NCBI RefSeq assembly: GCF_000315915.1 | Contig: NC_020186.1 | Span: 1,054,001-1,118,000, forward strand | Reading direction: 5' to 3' | From: Henningerozyma blattae CBS 6284 | Lineage: Eukaryota; Ascomycota; Saccharomycetes; Saccharomycetales; Saccharomycetaceae | DNA: 64,000 bases | Part shown: one piece after another, positions 11,597-24,418 of the stretch | Position numbering within the stretch: the first letter of the stretch is position 1 | Layout: every line of letters starts with the position of its first letter | The notes under the pieces: model-generated | The model's input: only the letters and a program-made list of their open reading frames with translations | The model's database searches: none | Told to the model about the DNA's origin: nothing | Position numbers and translations under genes: made by a program

Positions 11597-12339
11597 TATT
11601 ATTATTGATCCCGTAACAACTGATGATATAGTGACATTCTAATACCTGACGAATTATTTCTTTTTATGTAATACTAAACTATTATTTTGTTGAATTCACG
11701 AAATTTATGATAAATTTTTATTCTTTTTTTTTATATTTTTTTTAATTAAAAATAAAGAATTGTACTATAGACATGTAGAGTATTATTATATAATTTTATA
11801 CATGTAACTTTTTAATGACTACAATGTAATAATATTATTTATTATTAATTTCCCTTTTGTAATTTATTGATTTGTTTTTATCTATTTTTAACTATTTTCC
11901 GATGTCCCGAGGTGTCATAGTATTTAAATTCTTGATGAGAGAAATTAGGAAATATTGTGATAACCCCGATGCAAGGAGGCTGAAAAATTCTTGAATCATT
12001 AAGAATGGCTTAGCAAGGTAGCACGACCTTTTTGTTTCGAAAACAAGAGTTTAATTATCTAAGGAATAAGTTACTTAAGTATATATTATTAGCGTAATAC
12101 ATATAATATTTAAAACATTTTACACATAGGAATATTTCAAAAAATAAACAAACAAGAGTTTAAGGGCTATTCTTATTAGTCTTAGTTTTTTCATAATATT
12201 TTTTTTAAAGCTTATACTAATTATTTGATAATTAGTGGTTTAAAAAGTGAAAAATATTGTACCTTAGACTTCGCTTCTTAAAGTGGAAATCAAATTTCAT
12301 TTAGAATATAAGATACTATATATGATAATATAATGCACA
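11597..12339. other. Intergenic region after GCR1
   Basis: AT-rich spacer. A somewhat less AT-rich patch at about 11905-12040 carries C/D-box-like motifs, but I do not call an RNA gene from it. No coding frame is seen. Confidence 0.5.
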
Positions 12340-13950
12340 ATGGCTTATGAAAAATTCGTGGTACCAAAAAATTTTACCGTTTGCCAATCGTTAGAGTTAT
12401 TGAACACGATATTAAAAAACCACAATGATAATTTAATACAGGAAGCACAATCATTAAATACCTCAAATTCTATTCGAAAATGGGGTAAGATGCTAAAGAA
12501 AGTTGAAAAATTGGAGGATTATTTTAAAGAATCCATAACAACAATTGAGAAAAAATTCAAAGTAGAAAATATATTAAATCTATCTGAACAGTTCAATGTG
12601 GAAGTCCATGCTGCTTCACAGACTATGCTATTAACCGTGGACGATATTAGAGAGACTAAGAGAAAAACTGTAGATAGAATTGAGGATGCAAGGAATAAAA
12701 GTAAACTAGGTATATTTGCTCCTAACCCTACAGAATCTATCTTTGATTCTGAAAAGACAAAACATAAAAGAAGAGCCAAACAAGCAGAAGAATTAGCTGA
12801 GAGAATTGATGCAGCAAAAATTAAGGAAGAAAGACAAGAAGTCATTGATTACCAGCAATATTTAAAGGATGAAGAAGAAAAGGAAAAACAACAAGCAATT
12901 GAAAAATATATTCAAGATGAAGTTGAAAGGCGACTTGATGCAGAATTTAATAGAAGAGTGGAAACAGAGGTCCAACTTAGAGTTGAGGTTGCAATTCAAA
13001 GGAAAATGGAAGAAATAATGGGCATGACTCCAGATAGACATTACCCCTTGGACGAAAAAAAGGCCTATGCTACCGATTACAAAGCACCTTTTGAAACTGA
13101 GCCTAAAAGACAAATTAGTTCTGGCTTTGGAGATGACTATGAAACAGAACAAGAAATAAATCAAAAAGTATTAATCGAAAGACGAAGGGAAGAATTAAAA
13201 CAGGAACAATTGATTAGACAAAAGCATATGGCAGAAGAACAAAGAACTAGATATACTCCAATAACAAACAGCTTAACCAATAATAATGACCTGTTATATC
13301 AAGTGGGCAGTTCATCAAGCACACCACAACGTAGCGTCACTATGGCCACAAGACCCATTTCGTACCAACATACCAATAGCAGTAGTATTACAAGTACAAG
13401 CGTTTCTACTGGACCTTATACTCCGACTTTACCTCCTAGATCCAACTCTATTAGTAAAAAAAAAGGGATCCCACCTGTCTCTCAACAGCAAGAATTTGTT
13501 CCTCCTCCACCTTCTTACGATACTTCTGAATCGATTCATAATGAAAATCAAAATTCCAGTGGTAGTCAATTGAATTTACAACACAGTACCCCAGGTATTA
13601 CTAGAACCCAAAGTCTTTACAGTTCTCCTTCTACAAGAATACCAAGCCGCCCTGGTACTACCACTACTTCAACCAATAACTACAGCACTACCACAACCAC
13701 ATCCAATGACCATGGTATTACTACATCAACGACAACAACCACTATGACACCGCCTCCAATTTCAAATGGTCTTCCTCCTAGATTACCAAAAAGGACCTCT
13801 ATGTTTCAATCGTCTGGCCCAGACTCTTCTTTCCAAAGATCTAATACTATGAACTCCTCAAATCAAGAGCATGACTCTTATTATCCACCACCTACGGAAA
13901 ACCGCCCCTTCAATTACAACACTCTATCCTCTACTCTTCCTAAGCAGTAA
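12340..13950 (+). CDS. YTA6 N-terminal-domain paralogue lacking an AAA ATPase domain
   Basis: 536-residue protein of unknown function. Its first 150 residues resemble the N-terminus of the Yta6-like ATPase encoded next door: both read F..P.NFT..QSL.LLN.IL.N, followed by a helical segment and a LG(I/F)...SIF motif. Residues about 150-235 are highly charged and probably a coiled coil. Residues about 295-536 are low-complexity Ser/Thr/Pro/Asn with proline motifs: LPPRSNS, a PPSYD (PPxY) near 390 and LPPRLPKR. There is no Walker A or B motif and no sign of a broken ATPase downstream, so the protein appears complete. A tandem duplication that kept only the N-terminal half is the simplest explanation. 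The PPxY could bind the WW domains of Rsp5 (inference). Confidence 0.85.
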   Translation: MAYEKFVVPKNFTVCQSLELLNTILKNHNDNLIQEAQSLNTSNSIRKWGKMLKKVEKLEDYFKESITTIEKKFKVENILNLSEQFNVEVHAASQTMLLTVDDIRETKRKTVDRIEDARNKSKLGIFAPNPTESIFDSEKTKHKRRAKQAEELAERIDAAKIKEERQEVIDYQQYLKDEEEKEKQQAIEKYIQDEVERRLDAEFNRRVETEVQLRVEVAIQRKMEEIMGMTPDRHYPLDEKKAYATDYKAPFETEPKRQISSGFGDDYETEQEINQKVLIERRREELKQEQLIRQKHMAEEQRTRYTPITNSLTNNNDLLYQVGSSSSTPQRSVTMATRPISYQHTNSSSITSTSVSTGPYTPTLPPRSNSISKKKGIPPVSQQQEFVPPPPSYDTSESIHNENQNSSGSQLNLQHSTPGITRTQSLYSSPSTRIPSRPGTTTTSTNNYSTTTTTSNDHGITTSTTTTTMTPPPISNGLPPRLPKRTSMFQSSGPDSSFQRSNTMNSSNQEHDSYYPPPTENRPFNYNTLSSTLPKQ

Positions 13951-14675
13951 CTTACCTCAAACCCATTATTAAACTATTCATTTTCAATCTCTCTTATATA
14001 TAGAATATATACATACACACACACATATATATATACTGATCTGAACAATTATTATATACATTTGTAGTATATTCAAATCTGTCTCTATCAATACCAAACA
14101 CGGCAAAATTTCCCGAACATACCTATGATCCAAATTGATATTACAAGAACAAAATAGGAACATATTCCTTCTCTATATTATCTAAATTCGATTTTTAGGT
14201 TTGCAATTTACCAAAAAAGGCATATAACATGACACTTAATAGTACATCTGACGTAAAGGGGAATGCCAAAAAGGGGGGTTTCCTTTTTGTGACAACCACT
14301 AATACCAAATTTCGTAATTTAATTGAAAAATGGCAATTAATCCTTTTCAAGCATTTGAAGAGGAGGCTTTTACCTAAAACGGAATGCCACTTTGGCTCTG
14401 ATTCTAATCAAGAAGACAATTCTTAATATAGCATGTCTTCAGAATTTATACATATTTTCCAAAAGATTCTTGAAAAAAATATTAAGTTTATTTGAAATAT
14501 TTAATCAAGATGAAAGTTATATCTTGTGCTTCTTAAAGTTTACCTTAGATGTTTACATAAGATTTAAGGGTCTAAAAAAAAGAAAAAAGTTGTACTGGGG
14601 GTGATTCTAACCGATGCATTATTATTTAATAATAACCGTAGAACAATAAATTTACATAATACCAAATACAATAAA
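13951..14675. other. Spacer between the two YTA6-type genes
   Basis: It contains a short CA/TA microsatellite near 14010-14033 and a 65-codon open frame (14229-14426) without recognisable features, which I do not call. The spacer also holds the YTA6 promoter. Confidence 0.55.
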
Positions 14676-17600
14676 ATGGGCCAGGGTAGGTTTAATATAC
14701 CAACTAATTTTACTCTATACCAAAGTTTAAAGTTATTAAATGATATTCTTTTAAACCAATACAATAATTCTTATAAAGAAGTTGATTCAATGAAAAAAAC
14801 ACATATCTCATATAATTCAATACCTGCTTGGAATTTAATGTTAAAAGAACTAATGAATTGGAACGATTATTATAACGATGGAATGGATTTAATCGAAGAC
14901 TATTTCAATTTCAAATCTAAAGTTATCGATGATTCTTCAATTTCAGAAGAAATTAAAAAGTTATTGGATGAATTTATAATTCTAAATTATAACATCTTCA
15001 ATTTGAAAAAAGAAATTAATAATAAAATAGATTCAATTCGTAAGGAAAATGCAAAAAATGACAAGCTTGGGTTTTTAAAAATGAAAATTTCAAATTCAAA
15101 TTCCATATTTCAATCAAAAAGAGAACGATTGAAAATGGAACGTCAACGTAAACAAGATGAGATGAATTCTATAGAAGCGGTAAAAATTTTACAAACGGTA
15201 AATTTACAACAAGCATTACCAATGTCAGATTTCCTCTCAAATGAGGGTTTCCCTAATGAATTACCATCATATGATGATTTGCATTCAAGAACCGATAGAG
15301 AACGAGATTTAGAACATGAATTAATTCAACATGTTCAATTGGAACAAACACGCTTAGCACGAGAAATAGATGAACAAGAAAGAATGGAAAGGGAACATGC
15401 AGAACAGAGACGTGCAGATTTGTTAATATTTGAACAGCAAATATCTCAGGGGCAAAACGGTGATATTATGCAAACGCAACAAGAACTACTTGTCCACGAT
15501 CGAATACCGTCGATACAAATTCCATTACAACAAGTTGAATCTCGAAATAATGAAGAACAAAGAGCCAGAGAGTTGACAGAACAAGCTAAACAGAGACAAA
15601 TATTAATGGATGAAGAATTAGCAAGACAATTGGAAGATGAGGAACGATTACTTGCAAATAATCAACAACATTTTGATATCACTTCTGGACTGGAATTGGA
15701 TGCTGTCACCCTTGTAAATAATTCTACGAATTCCCTTAACATAAATCATAGTTCAAATATATCTGATTATCCTACTTGTTTCTTATCCATGAATGATACG
15801 TTTGGTGAAAGTAGTACGAATGCAAACGAGGATCATGATAATGTCTATTTTCAAAATACAAATGAAGATCTAGATAATGACAGTCTACTGTATGAGCCAA
15901 TAAAATCCCCGCAATTGAATATAACACATTCTGGATCACCATCAGGTAATACTCAAAACTCATCCTCCCGTAATACATCACAAAATAACTCTAATAGAAA
16001 TTCACGAACTACTTCACAATATAAGTTTTTGCAAGATGCACATCAAACAAGAGAATATTTTGGTACTGTTGAAGCAAATAGAAACCCATCATTTGAAAAT
16101 GATGAACAATTAAGTCTTTCAAGATCACAGATTACGGAAATAGAGGAAGGGGATGTAACTTTAGATGATGAATTAAATTCAATGTCTCCTGATAGTATTG
16201 GAGACACAATTCTTCCAGAGACACATAGAAAGATGAAAATACAAAATGAACAAAACGAAGAAGAAGAAAGTGGAACTAGCAAACGTCGTGAGGCAAAAAA
16301 AATTGATAGGATAGAAAAGGAAAGAATGAAACAAAAGAAAGCAGATGAAGAATGGAGACAACGAATCGAGTTAACACAACTGCAAGAAAAAAAGAGGGAA
16401 AAAGAGAACGGGAAACTTAATCAAAAGCGTTATAATAGAGTAAATTCAGTCACTCTAGAAGGTAATAAAATATCGAGACTAAATTCAGGTGACATACAAA
16501 GGAGATACTCTGATAACATATCATCTTCTTTGGAGAATAATACCTCCTCATCCTTAGAGAATAATGATACATTCTATCATGAACCCCAAATAAATAGGAA
16601 AACCAAGAAAAATAATACTTGGTCCAATCCATTTAATAAAAAAGAGTCTACTGGTAAAGAAGGTGAATATAAGAAAATACCCTTATCTCAATTGAATTTG
16701 CGTGAATCTTATACTAATGGAAATTCCAATTCTAAAACTTCACGAAATAAAGTGAAATTGCAAAAGGAAAATAAATCAAATGAAGCGGTGAATATCGCTG
16801 CACAATTAGCATGGGAGTCATTTACAGATGATAACAGAGTCCCTAACGAAGAAGAAGGTTCTATGCCAATAAGACAGATGCGTACAAACCAATCTGATCC
16901 ATTATCTAACCGAGAACGTTATTCTAATGGTATGAGACCAAATCATAATAAAAATTCGATTCAAAGTGCTAATATATCACCTGTATTAAGTTATAGTAAT
17001 AGTTCAAATAGTTCTGGTAATCTACTGCGCACTCAACCAAAGAAACATACTAGTGTAAGAAATGCTAATACCACAACAAAGAAGAAAAAAAAAGTAGTTA
17101 AAAAACATCAACCATCCAGTTATAATACTAAACGAATATCCAAAGTTATGAGCGAATTAGACGGTGGAATTGATAAAGACTCTTGCGAACAAATCATCAA
17201 CGAGATTCTTGTTTCGAATGAAAATTTACATTGGGATGATATTGCAGGGTTAAATTCTGCTAAACAGGCCTTGAGAGAGGCTGTAGAGTATCCATTTCTA
17301 CGGCCTGATTTATTCAAAGGTTTAAGAGAACCGACTAGAGGAATGCTATTGTTTGGGCCACCTGGTACTGGGAAAACAATGATAGCAAAGACTGTGGCTA
17401 GTGAATCTCAATCCACTTTTTTCAGCATCAGTGCTTCATCATTACTTTCTAAATACCTTGGGGAATCTGAGAAATTGGTCCGTGCCTTGTTCTATTTAGC
17501 TGTTAGGTTAGCTCCATCGATAATATTCATCGATGAAATTGACTCTTTATTAACTGCTCGAGGAGATAATGAGAATGAAACTGGTCGACGGATTAAAACA

Positions 17601-18083
17601 GAACTATTAATCCAATGGTCCAAATTGTCTCAAAATCCAGGGTCCTCCAAAGACTCTGAAGTTGATAACAGAGTTTTACTACTAGGTGCCACGAACTTAC
17701 CATGGGCCATCGATGAAGCTGCCCGTCGTCGTTTTTCAAGAAGATTATATATTCCATTACCTGATTTGGAAACAAGAATACATCATTTGAAGAAATTGAT
17801 GAGCAGACAAGAACATCAACTACGAGAGAAGGACTTTACCGCTGTGGGGAAACTTACCGAGGGTTACTCGGGCTCTGATCTAACTGCATTAGCCAAAGAG
17901 GCTGCAATGATGCCATTACGTGATTTAGGCCACAGTCTGCTGCACGTAGATTTCGCTAGCATTCGTCCTGTCGGAATCAGTGATTTCGTGCTAGCTCTCG
18001 AGACCATCCGTGGTAGTGTTTCAGCATCATCCTTGCAACAGTATTCTCAATGGTCAGCACGTTACGGTAGTACAGGCTCATAG
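14676..18083 (+). CDS. YTA6: Meiotic-clade AAA ATPase, Yta6/Sap1 type
   Basis: AAA ATPase of the katanin/spastin/Vps4 group. S. cerevisiae Yta6 is found at the mother-cell cortex, and Sap1 is its ohnologue. I start at ATG 14676 (MGQGRFNIP), giving 1135 residues; the longer frame opens with GTG. The N-terminal domain (1-150) matches the upstream neighbour. A long charged, low-complexity middle includes LPSYDD (LPxY) near residue 196. The single AAA module is C-terminal: DDIAGL, Walker A GPPGTGKT at 894-901, Walker B IIFIDEID, and [20 protein letters not shown] with the arginine fingers. It is well above the S. cerevisiae length (754). Position after GPI2-GCR1 matches YPL074W and favours YTA6 over SAP1. 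Confidence 0.9.
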   Translation: MGQGRFNIPTNFTLYQSLKLLNDILLNQYNNSYKEVDSMKKTHISYNSIPAWNLMLKELMNWNDYYNDGMDLIEDYFNFKSKVIDDSSISEEIKKLLDEFIILNYNIFNLKKEINNKIDSIRKENAKNDKLGFLKMKISNSNSIFQSKRERLKMERQRKQDEMNSIEAVKILQTVNLQQALPMSDFLSNEGFPNELPSYDDLHSRTDRERDLEHELIQHVQLEQTRLAREIDEQERMEREHAEQRRADLLIFEQQISQGQNGDIMQTQQELLVHDRIPSIQIPLQQVESRNNEEQRARELTEQAKQRQILMDEELARQLEDEERLLANNQQHFDITSGLELDAVTLVNNSTNSLNINHSSNISDYPTCFLSMNDTFGESSTNANEDHDNVYFQNTNEDLDNDSLLYEPIKSPQLNITHSGSPSGNTQNSSSRNTSQNNSNRNSRTTSQYKFLQDAHQTREYFGTVEANRNPSFENDEQLSLSRSQITEIEEGDVTLDDELNSMSPDSIGDTILPETHRKMKIQNEQNEEEESGTSKRREAKKIDRIEKERMKQKKADEEWRQRIELTQLQEKKREKENGKLNQKRYNRVNSVTLEGNKISRLNSGDIQRRYSDNISSSLENNTSSSLENNDTFYHEPQINRKTKKNNTWSNPFNKKESTGKEGEYKKIPLSQLNLRESYTNGNSNSKTSRNKVKLQKENKSNEAVNIAAQLAWESFTDDNRVPNEEEGSMPIRQMRTNQSDPLSNRERYSNGMRPNHNKNSIQSANISPVLSYSNSSNSSGNLLRTQPKKHTSVRNANTTTKKKKKVVKKHQPSSYNTKRISKVMSELDGGIDKDSCEQIINEILVSNENLHWDDIAGLNSAKQALREAVEYPFLRPDLFKGLREPTRGMLLFGPPGTGKTMIAKTVASESQSTFFSISASSLLSKYLGESEKLVRALFYLAVRLAPSIIFIDEIDSLLTARGDNENETGRRIKTELLIQWSKLSQNPGSSKDSEVDNRVLLLGATNLPWAIDEAARRRFSRRLYIPLPDLETRIHHLKKLMSRQEHQLREKDFTAVGKLTEGYSGSDLTALAKEAAMMPLRDLGHSLLHVDFASIRPVGISDFVLALETIRGSVSASSLQQYSQWSARYGSTGS

Positions 18084-18671
18084 TATACAGCAAAGCGTTA
18101 GCTACTACGATGGTAAAGTCATTCTGAAAGGGAAAAAAAAGTGTCATCCCAATGAAGTAGTTTGGCTATTCACATGTCTCAGTTGCCATATTGGGGCTTT
18201 TTCTAAACTATTGTACATTTTGTACTTTTTTTCACTTTTTTCATTTTGGTTAACTTTTTTCAACTTTTTCACCTCCACTCCAGACTTGTTTCGTCTTGGG
18301 AATTTACTGAGCCGAGCTGGAGATGGAATGAAGCCGATTGGAGGTTATTTACTAGAATTATTATTGTAGGAAACCGTGATTAATTCTATAGGATATATAT
18401 GCGACGGTTCAGAAATAAAGTGAGTCGCGATGTTTAAAACATGTATTCTTTATTATTCTAAACATATCAAAGCGGTAATCTTTACACGGATTATAGATAC
18501 CACACGAGACTGTATCCACTGTAAACACCGGAGTTTTACGTTTACGTGTGCTAGCTGAAAATTATTATATTTATATTTATTTACAGGTTATTTCTAGCTT
18601 AGTATTAAGAAGACTTCGAACAAATAATAAAAGGAAAAAAAACAGATTAGAATAAGTGCAACCCAGCGACC
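18084..18671. other. YTA6-KTR4 intergenic region
   Basis: No gene seen. It contains a T-rich tract near 18220-18270, and a 119-codon frame overlapping the end of YTA6 that I regard as chance. Confidence 0.55.
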
Positions 18672-20165
18672 ATGGTTAGACTTAGAACTGTGCTGTTTTT
18701 CTCAAGAAGATACTTCCTCGGTGTGTTGGTAACCACTGCCACGCTCTGTTTTGCTATTGGATCAATGGTTTATTTACACAACTCCCAATCACATTACGTT
18801 GATAATATTAAGGAAACCACAAAGACATATTATAACAATGCATTGGATTATATAGGTACACCTGATGCAAATTCTACTGTAGGAAACTTGTTGAATTGGG
18901 CATCCAGTAACAACAACAATGATAATAATAATAATGGTAATAGTCCGGCATGGATTCCTGAGGGCAATGACCTGGAAACCATGAATGAATTAATTTCAAA
19001 ATTGAACGATCCTTTGTTTCAAGATTTTGAATCATTTACAGACGATGACTATAAAAATATCTTCACAGACCGTCAAATTCTTTATGATGACGTCGTTAAG
19101 AATAGTCAGGTTTCCGAACCCAAAGTGGATAATTTAGTTTATAAAGATGATGATTTGGCTGGTCAGGCAAAGGCTACCATTTTAAGTTTAGTTAGAAATG
19201 AAGATCAAAAGGAAATCATTTCCGCTATTAGACAGATGGAAGATCATTTTAATAAGAATTTTAATTATCCATATACTTTTCTAAATGATGATGAATTTAC
19301 TGAAGAATTTAAAGAAGCTATTAAAGAGGTTGTTCCAACAGATCGTATTTTACAATTTGGTAGGATTGAAAGTGAAATTTGGGACAGACCAAGTAGTATA
19401 GATGATGAAAAGTACCAACAATGTATAGAAAAATTAGATCAAGAAGAAGTTCAATATGTCAAGAAGGAATCATATCATAATATGTGTAGATTTTATTCCA
19501 AAAATTTCTATAAACACCCACTCCTACAAGATTATAAATATACTTGGAGATTAGAACCAGGTATTAACTTCTATTGTGACATCAATTATGATGTTTTCCA
19601 ATTCATGGAACTGAATAATAAAATTTATGGTTTTGTATTAAACCTTTATGATAGTCCAGAATCAATTAGATCATTATGGACAACAACCATGGAATTTATT
19701 AATTCAAATCCAGAGTACTTAAATTCAAATGGTGCTTTTGAATGGTTAAAAGATAATGGTCAAAAACCAAATAATTTTAATATTACTGGCGGTTATTCCA
19801 CATGTCACTTCTGGACTAATTTCGAAATTACAAACTTGGAATTTCTAAGAAGTGAACCATATGAAAAATTTATGGATTTCCTGGATGAAAAAGGTGGATT
19901 TTATTATGAAAGATGGGGAGATGCTCCTGTCAGAAGTATTGCGTTAGCATTATTTGCTGATAAGAGAAGGATCCATTGGTTTAGAGATATAGGTTATAAT
20001 CATGCACCTTATACCAATTGTCCTAAATGCCCACCAGACTCAAATAGATGTAATGGGAATTGTAAACCAGGCCATTTTACCCCTTGGAAAGAGTTGAACA
20101 TTGAAAATTGTCAACCAGTTTGGATCAAATATATTATGAATGAAGAGGAAAGGAATTTATATTGA
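18672..20165 (+). CDS. KTR4: Golgi mannosyltransferase Ktr4 (GT15)
   Basis: Alpha-1,2-mannosyltransferase family protein (Kre2/Ktr, GT15) that uses GDP-mannose in the Golgi. It is a type II membrane protein of 497 residues with a basic cytoplasmic tip, one signal-anchor at about 13-35, an Asn-rich stem, and a lumenal catalytic domain from about 155. Family motifs are ATILSLVRNEDQ, YTFLNDDEFTEEF, YHNMCRFYSK, YTWRLEPG, HFWTNFEI (probable catalytic Glu about 385), [15 protein letters not shown] and the Cys-rich end (CPKCPPDSNRCNGNC). That end and the WRLEPGINFYCDINYDVFQF block point to Ktr4 rather than other Ktr members. In S. cerevisiae KTR4 (YBR199W) lies close to RPL21A-RIM2, which supports the assignment. 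Confidence 0.93.
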   Translation: MVRLRTVLFFSRRYFLGVLVTTATLCFAIGSMVYLHNSQSHYVDNIKETTKTYYNNALDYIGTPDANSTVGNLLNWASSNNNNDNNNNGNSPAWIPEGNDLETMNELISKLNDPLFQDFESFTDDDYKNIFTDRQILYDDVVKNSQVSEPKVDNLVYKDDDLAGQAKATILSLVRNEDQKEIISAIRQMEDHFNKNFNYPYTFLNDDEFTEEFKEAIKEVVPTDRILQFGRIESEIWDRPSSIDDEKYQQCIEKLDQEEVQYVKKESYHNMCRFYSKNFYKHPLLQDYKYTWRLEPGINFYCDINYDVFQFMELNNKIYGFVLNLYDSPESIRSLWTTTMEFINSNPEYLNSNGAFEWLKDNGQKPNNFNITGGYSTCHFWTNFEITNLEFLRSEPYEKFMDFLDEKGGFYYERWGDAPVRSIALALFADKRRIHWFRDIGYNHAPYTNCPKCPPDSNRCNGNCKPGHFTPWKELNIENCQPVWIKYIMNEEERNLY

Positions 20166-23100
20166 TCATTCAACGCACATCAAACATTTTTAAGTTAAAT
20201 ATCTTATTTTAATTTGCTTTGTTTCAATCTGCTTTGTTTTAATCTGCTTTGTTTTAATCTGCCTTTTATTTATTCTGTTCTGATATTTTATTTATTTATT
20301 TGTTTATTTGATTTCATCTTTCATTTAACTTAGCATTATGCAATACACAATATATAATATATATAGCAAATTATGACTTTTTTTTTAAAAAATCATAGGA
20401 ACTATTACTAATCTCTCAATCATACAACTTGAATGTTATACTAAGAATAAATGAGATTCTATAAATAATTAAAACTACTTTAACAAGTAAAAACAGTCTC
20501 CTGGAAATAAATAACAGCTAGATCGAATAATTAAAAAGATCAAACTAAGTATAAATGAGTTTATCGTTCTGGCCAATACTGAAACTAAGGCCAAAGGATT
20601 GATGTCATCTTTTTCTGTATATTATCATTCATATACACTTTATTTATCTTTCAAGTAATTACAGATATCGAGCAATCTTCATTTTTCGGTAAAGCAGAAA
20701 TGACAGCGAATCTGTCAGAATTCTATTTATAGATCATTTACACAAGTAGGTTGTGGAAATAAAAATAAATTTAACACGGGGAATATTTTTGTGATAATAT
20801 TTCAAATGTATGTCTTAATTAAAAAAAAATCCTAGTATTTAGAACAAGAATAAGCCAGTACATATTCATATATATATATTTATTTTTAGCAAAAAATTGC
20901 CTAAAAATTTAACTAAAGACACAGCATATAAAACCAATTACTTAATATGTTACGAATCGTTAGTCAAGGGTACTTTGGGTTACTTGTGTATAATTCTTAA
21001 AATAATAAGGGCTATATTTCTGTTGTTATTATTGACTAAATATTTTTGTTTTAATTTCTAAGTATGCCCCCATGCTTATCACTTGAGACAATTTATAATT
21101 CAGTGAGCAATATACAAAGCATCTTTTATATTGCAGCGTAGCTTTTTTTTTGCATACCTTAAAGCTTGTTCACATAAGTGTAGACGTACCATTATTTATA
21201 TAAAAGAAAAAATCTACGATATCAATACATTTTTTGAGGTTTTTTTTAAGTTCAACAATAAACACAGTAATCAGTAATTTAAATATGGTTAGTTTATTAC
21301 TTAATTGAAAAAATAAGTTTAAAGAAATAATTAAAACAGAGCTCCAATCCATTAAAAAATATCGAATTTGTCAAGATCTAAATAAGTTCTTTAGAATATT
21401 GAAACATCAACATATTGCTTAAAGAATTTCATTTTTTACTATGCCAGATATTGCATATCATTTATCATTACAGAATAACGTATATGCATATAGCGCAAGA
21501 AACATAAAGTTTCTTTATTTCAATTAAATTATTGACTCTCATTTTATATTTTGATAAAAGCTTGACAAAAAAAGGTAGTGTAAATTAGTGTAGTATAGTT
21601 AAATATGGATATATCATGTTGCTCTTAATAGCTCAGGGAAATTAGTGGCTACTACTGCCCATTGCCAATAAATATGAAAGTATCTTTAAATAACTTGTCT
21701 CAAGAAAAATAGCTTAAGTAGAAAAAACAATATTATAAAACAATATTATAAAAGATATTTTTCAAAGAATTGTGTCTTTTCACTGGTTTTCATATTATTT
21801 ATATTCAACTGCTATTACTAGTATTTATATGTTTGATGCTTCAGTGAAAAGTCCGAAACTGCATACTGAAGTCCGAAAACTTTATTAAAAATAAAACGCG
21901 AACTAAAAAAAAAATAGTTGCAAAATTAATAGCAACCTGTTTTAAATGTTATATATATATATATATCCATCAGGCACTTCCTCATCCGGTCATTGTTCAA
22001 GTAAAATTTGTGATCTCTAGATAGGTCTCGAATTTCTTAATCAATTGGAACAAAGCCATATAGCCTCTGGCAGGTATGGCTGCCGTGAAAAGTTAACAGT
22101 ATTATAGAAATAGTATTTCCAGATAAGAACCACTTTTACCGCCGATTTAAAACAAATATAAAGGTTCTAACTTCTGATCTGGGTTTCACAACCATTTTTA
22201 AGAGAACAGACTATTTTTATTTTACTAGAAAAAAAATTAAGCTTTAGTTTTAGACCGTAGCTCTGCTCTAGTAATTAGCATTGATTACCTTGCCTTTTAT
22301 CTTATTTACTTGAAAACTCCTCTTGCTCTTCACATATGAAAAAGGTTATTTGTATTATTAGTTGGCAACTGTTTTTTTTTCATACTCTTTTGTAGCAGAA
22401 TAATGCTTCCTTATTGTGCTTGTGACAAGCATAGATACTCTTTTTTATGACATCCTATTGAAAAATTTAAAAATAAGAGAAATATGATTATTGGAATCTA
22501 GAAAAAAAATAATACACGTACTATTTCTATTTAATTTTAAAACTCTTTTATTTTCATATATAAGGATATACTAGCTCAAATATAAAATTTGGTAGCTTAA
22601 TACAGCATTTAGGAATGGACAACGGTTAAAAAATAATTTAACTTTAAATATATATTGGAGCTAAAGTTACACCAAGTAAATAAACTTATTATAAATATCT
22701 AGTGAATAAACTCTGAATAAAAAAATTTCTGTTGAAGTATTTTTTTTCTAGGAACATAAAATAATTGTAAAGAGAGCGCAATAATGACATATTTTGTTTT
22801 ACATAATTTAGAGTCTATACAAGTGACAATAGCCTGAATTAAATTAGATATATCATAATTCTTTTAATTGAGTTAACATCCTCTTTAAATTTGGCTCTTT
22901 ACATTAATCTCCATAATTTAATAAAATTCATGTCTAGATAAGTTTTTCATTTTATCAAAATAGCATCTGAGCCTTTCAAAGTTTTATATTTCTACATTTT
23001 CCTAATAGCATTTCTTTGCCTCAACAACTGATTGTAATATTCAAAAAGGTGTCAGTAATTAGCATAAATCGAAAGCTTGATCGATTTTATATTCTGATGG

Positions 23101-24418
23101 CTAAGTGAAGTACTTATGTTCCGGAGCGCATCAAAAAGTGTAATCTAATGGTAATGTTCTTCAACTGAAGTTATCTTTCTGCCTATCATATATGAAGCCT
23201 ATTTTGTAGTTACTCAGAAAATAGCATCAACTATTGCCGACTACTTGTTTGTTGGACATAGCAGTTAATACTTATAACATTTAAAGTCAATATAAACATG
23301 TAAAAGCTTTTATTATTTTATCGTTACTTATTACCTTTTTTTTTAATATTATTATAGACGCAGTGTAAATGATTCACAAGGATTTTATAAACTTTATTAA
23401 ATTTTTCCACATGTATATTAACACATTAAACTCTTTGTCCCAAAATTATTTTGTAATGGCACTTTTAATATACTTATCGATTATTAATTAAATACTGCTT
23501 ACTAACTTGTCTAGTAAAAGTTTTTCAATACATAGTACAATATATTAATTCTTGTTTTCAGCAGAAAATAGAAGTTCAATAGCAAAGTATCCCTACTAAC
23601 TAAATACTGAACTTTGTGTTGCAAGGATTTTATACAACAATTTATAACCTCAATGAGATCATTTCAAAAAGTTCTCACCTGCTTAATTTTTAATACGTAG
23701 ACTTTGATAAAAAGTAATGATTAGCAATTAAGGGAAAATTTTGAATATTCTTTGAACACATGTCATTTGTTATTCCTAATTAATTTTTTATAGAATTTGT
23801 AAAAAGTAATTAATATCAAAAGTAGCTACAAGGTCTATGCTTGAGAAAAATATTTTAACCAATAAGGTATAGAGAATGAGAAGAAATATTAGACTAATTA
23901 TAATAGTACTGGAAAATATTATTAAAGTATCATATTATATTCAATAATTAGTCTCTAAAAAGAAAAAATATTATGATAATAGCATCATTCTATGCTATAT
24001 TCCAAAGAATAATATTACAAACAAATGCTACAATTGTATATTGAACTTTTTCTGATATTATCCTTCTATATAAAATATTCTGAAAACTATGTTAAATCAA
24101 GATACTTATGCTTACTTAACTATTTTCATAGAATAACTTTTTAGAGCCAATTTCAATACTATTTTTAAAGACTTTTTTTGAATCTATAATTCTACATTTA
24201 AACCAGTATATAATAGTGTCATTATATCATCACGGAAATATTATTTTTTCTAAGAAAAATTTGAGTTATTAACATATAGAAAAAAACTGATAGACAAATT
24301 TCAACCCGAATCATCGCGGATCATCATGAAAAGTTCGAAAAGTTTTCAAATATATAAAGGAGGTAAAACTAAAAACTAAAAGGTATAAACTAGTCAATTC
24401 AAAACAAGACAAAAGAAA
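20166..24418. other. 4.25-kb gene-free gap between KTR4 and ARC1
   Basis: No frame longer than about 60 codons and no recognisable RNA gene. It is very AT-rich, apart from a small GC-richer patch around 21960-22200. It separates genes of the S. cerevisiae II/XVI block from the VII block, so it marks a synteny change. A T-rich pentamer-like repeat (CTGCTTTGTTTTAAT, near 20215-20260) follows KTR4. Two TCCGAAA motifs near 21855 and 21875 were considered as centromere element III and rejected. Confidence 0.6.

Noticed and set aside
11920..11995. Possible C/D box snoRNA (TTGATGA, GTGATAA, CTGA)
   Set aside because: Only 52 bases from C to D box, no clear terminal stem, and no rRNA target that I could assign.
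14229..14426. 65-codon frame between the YTA6-type genes
   Set aside because: Has an ATG but no recognisable domain or homologue and sits in a promoter region.
21840..21900. Possible point centromere element III (TCCGAAA twice)
   Set aside because: The bases before CCG do not fit the consensus, and no CDEI plus AT-only CDEII precede it. CACGTG sites at 36-39 kb also lack a partnering element III.
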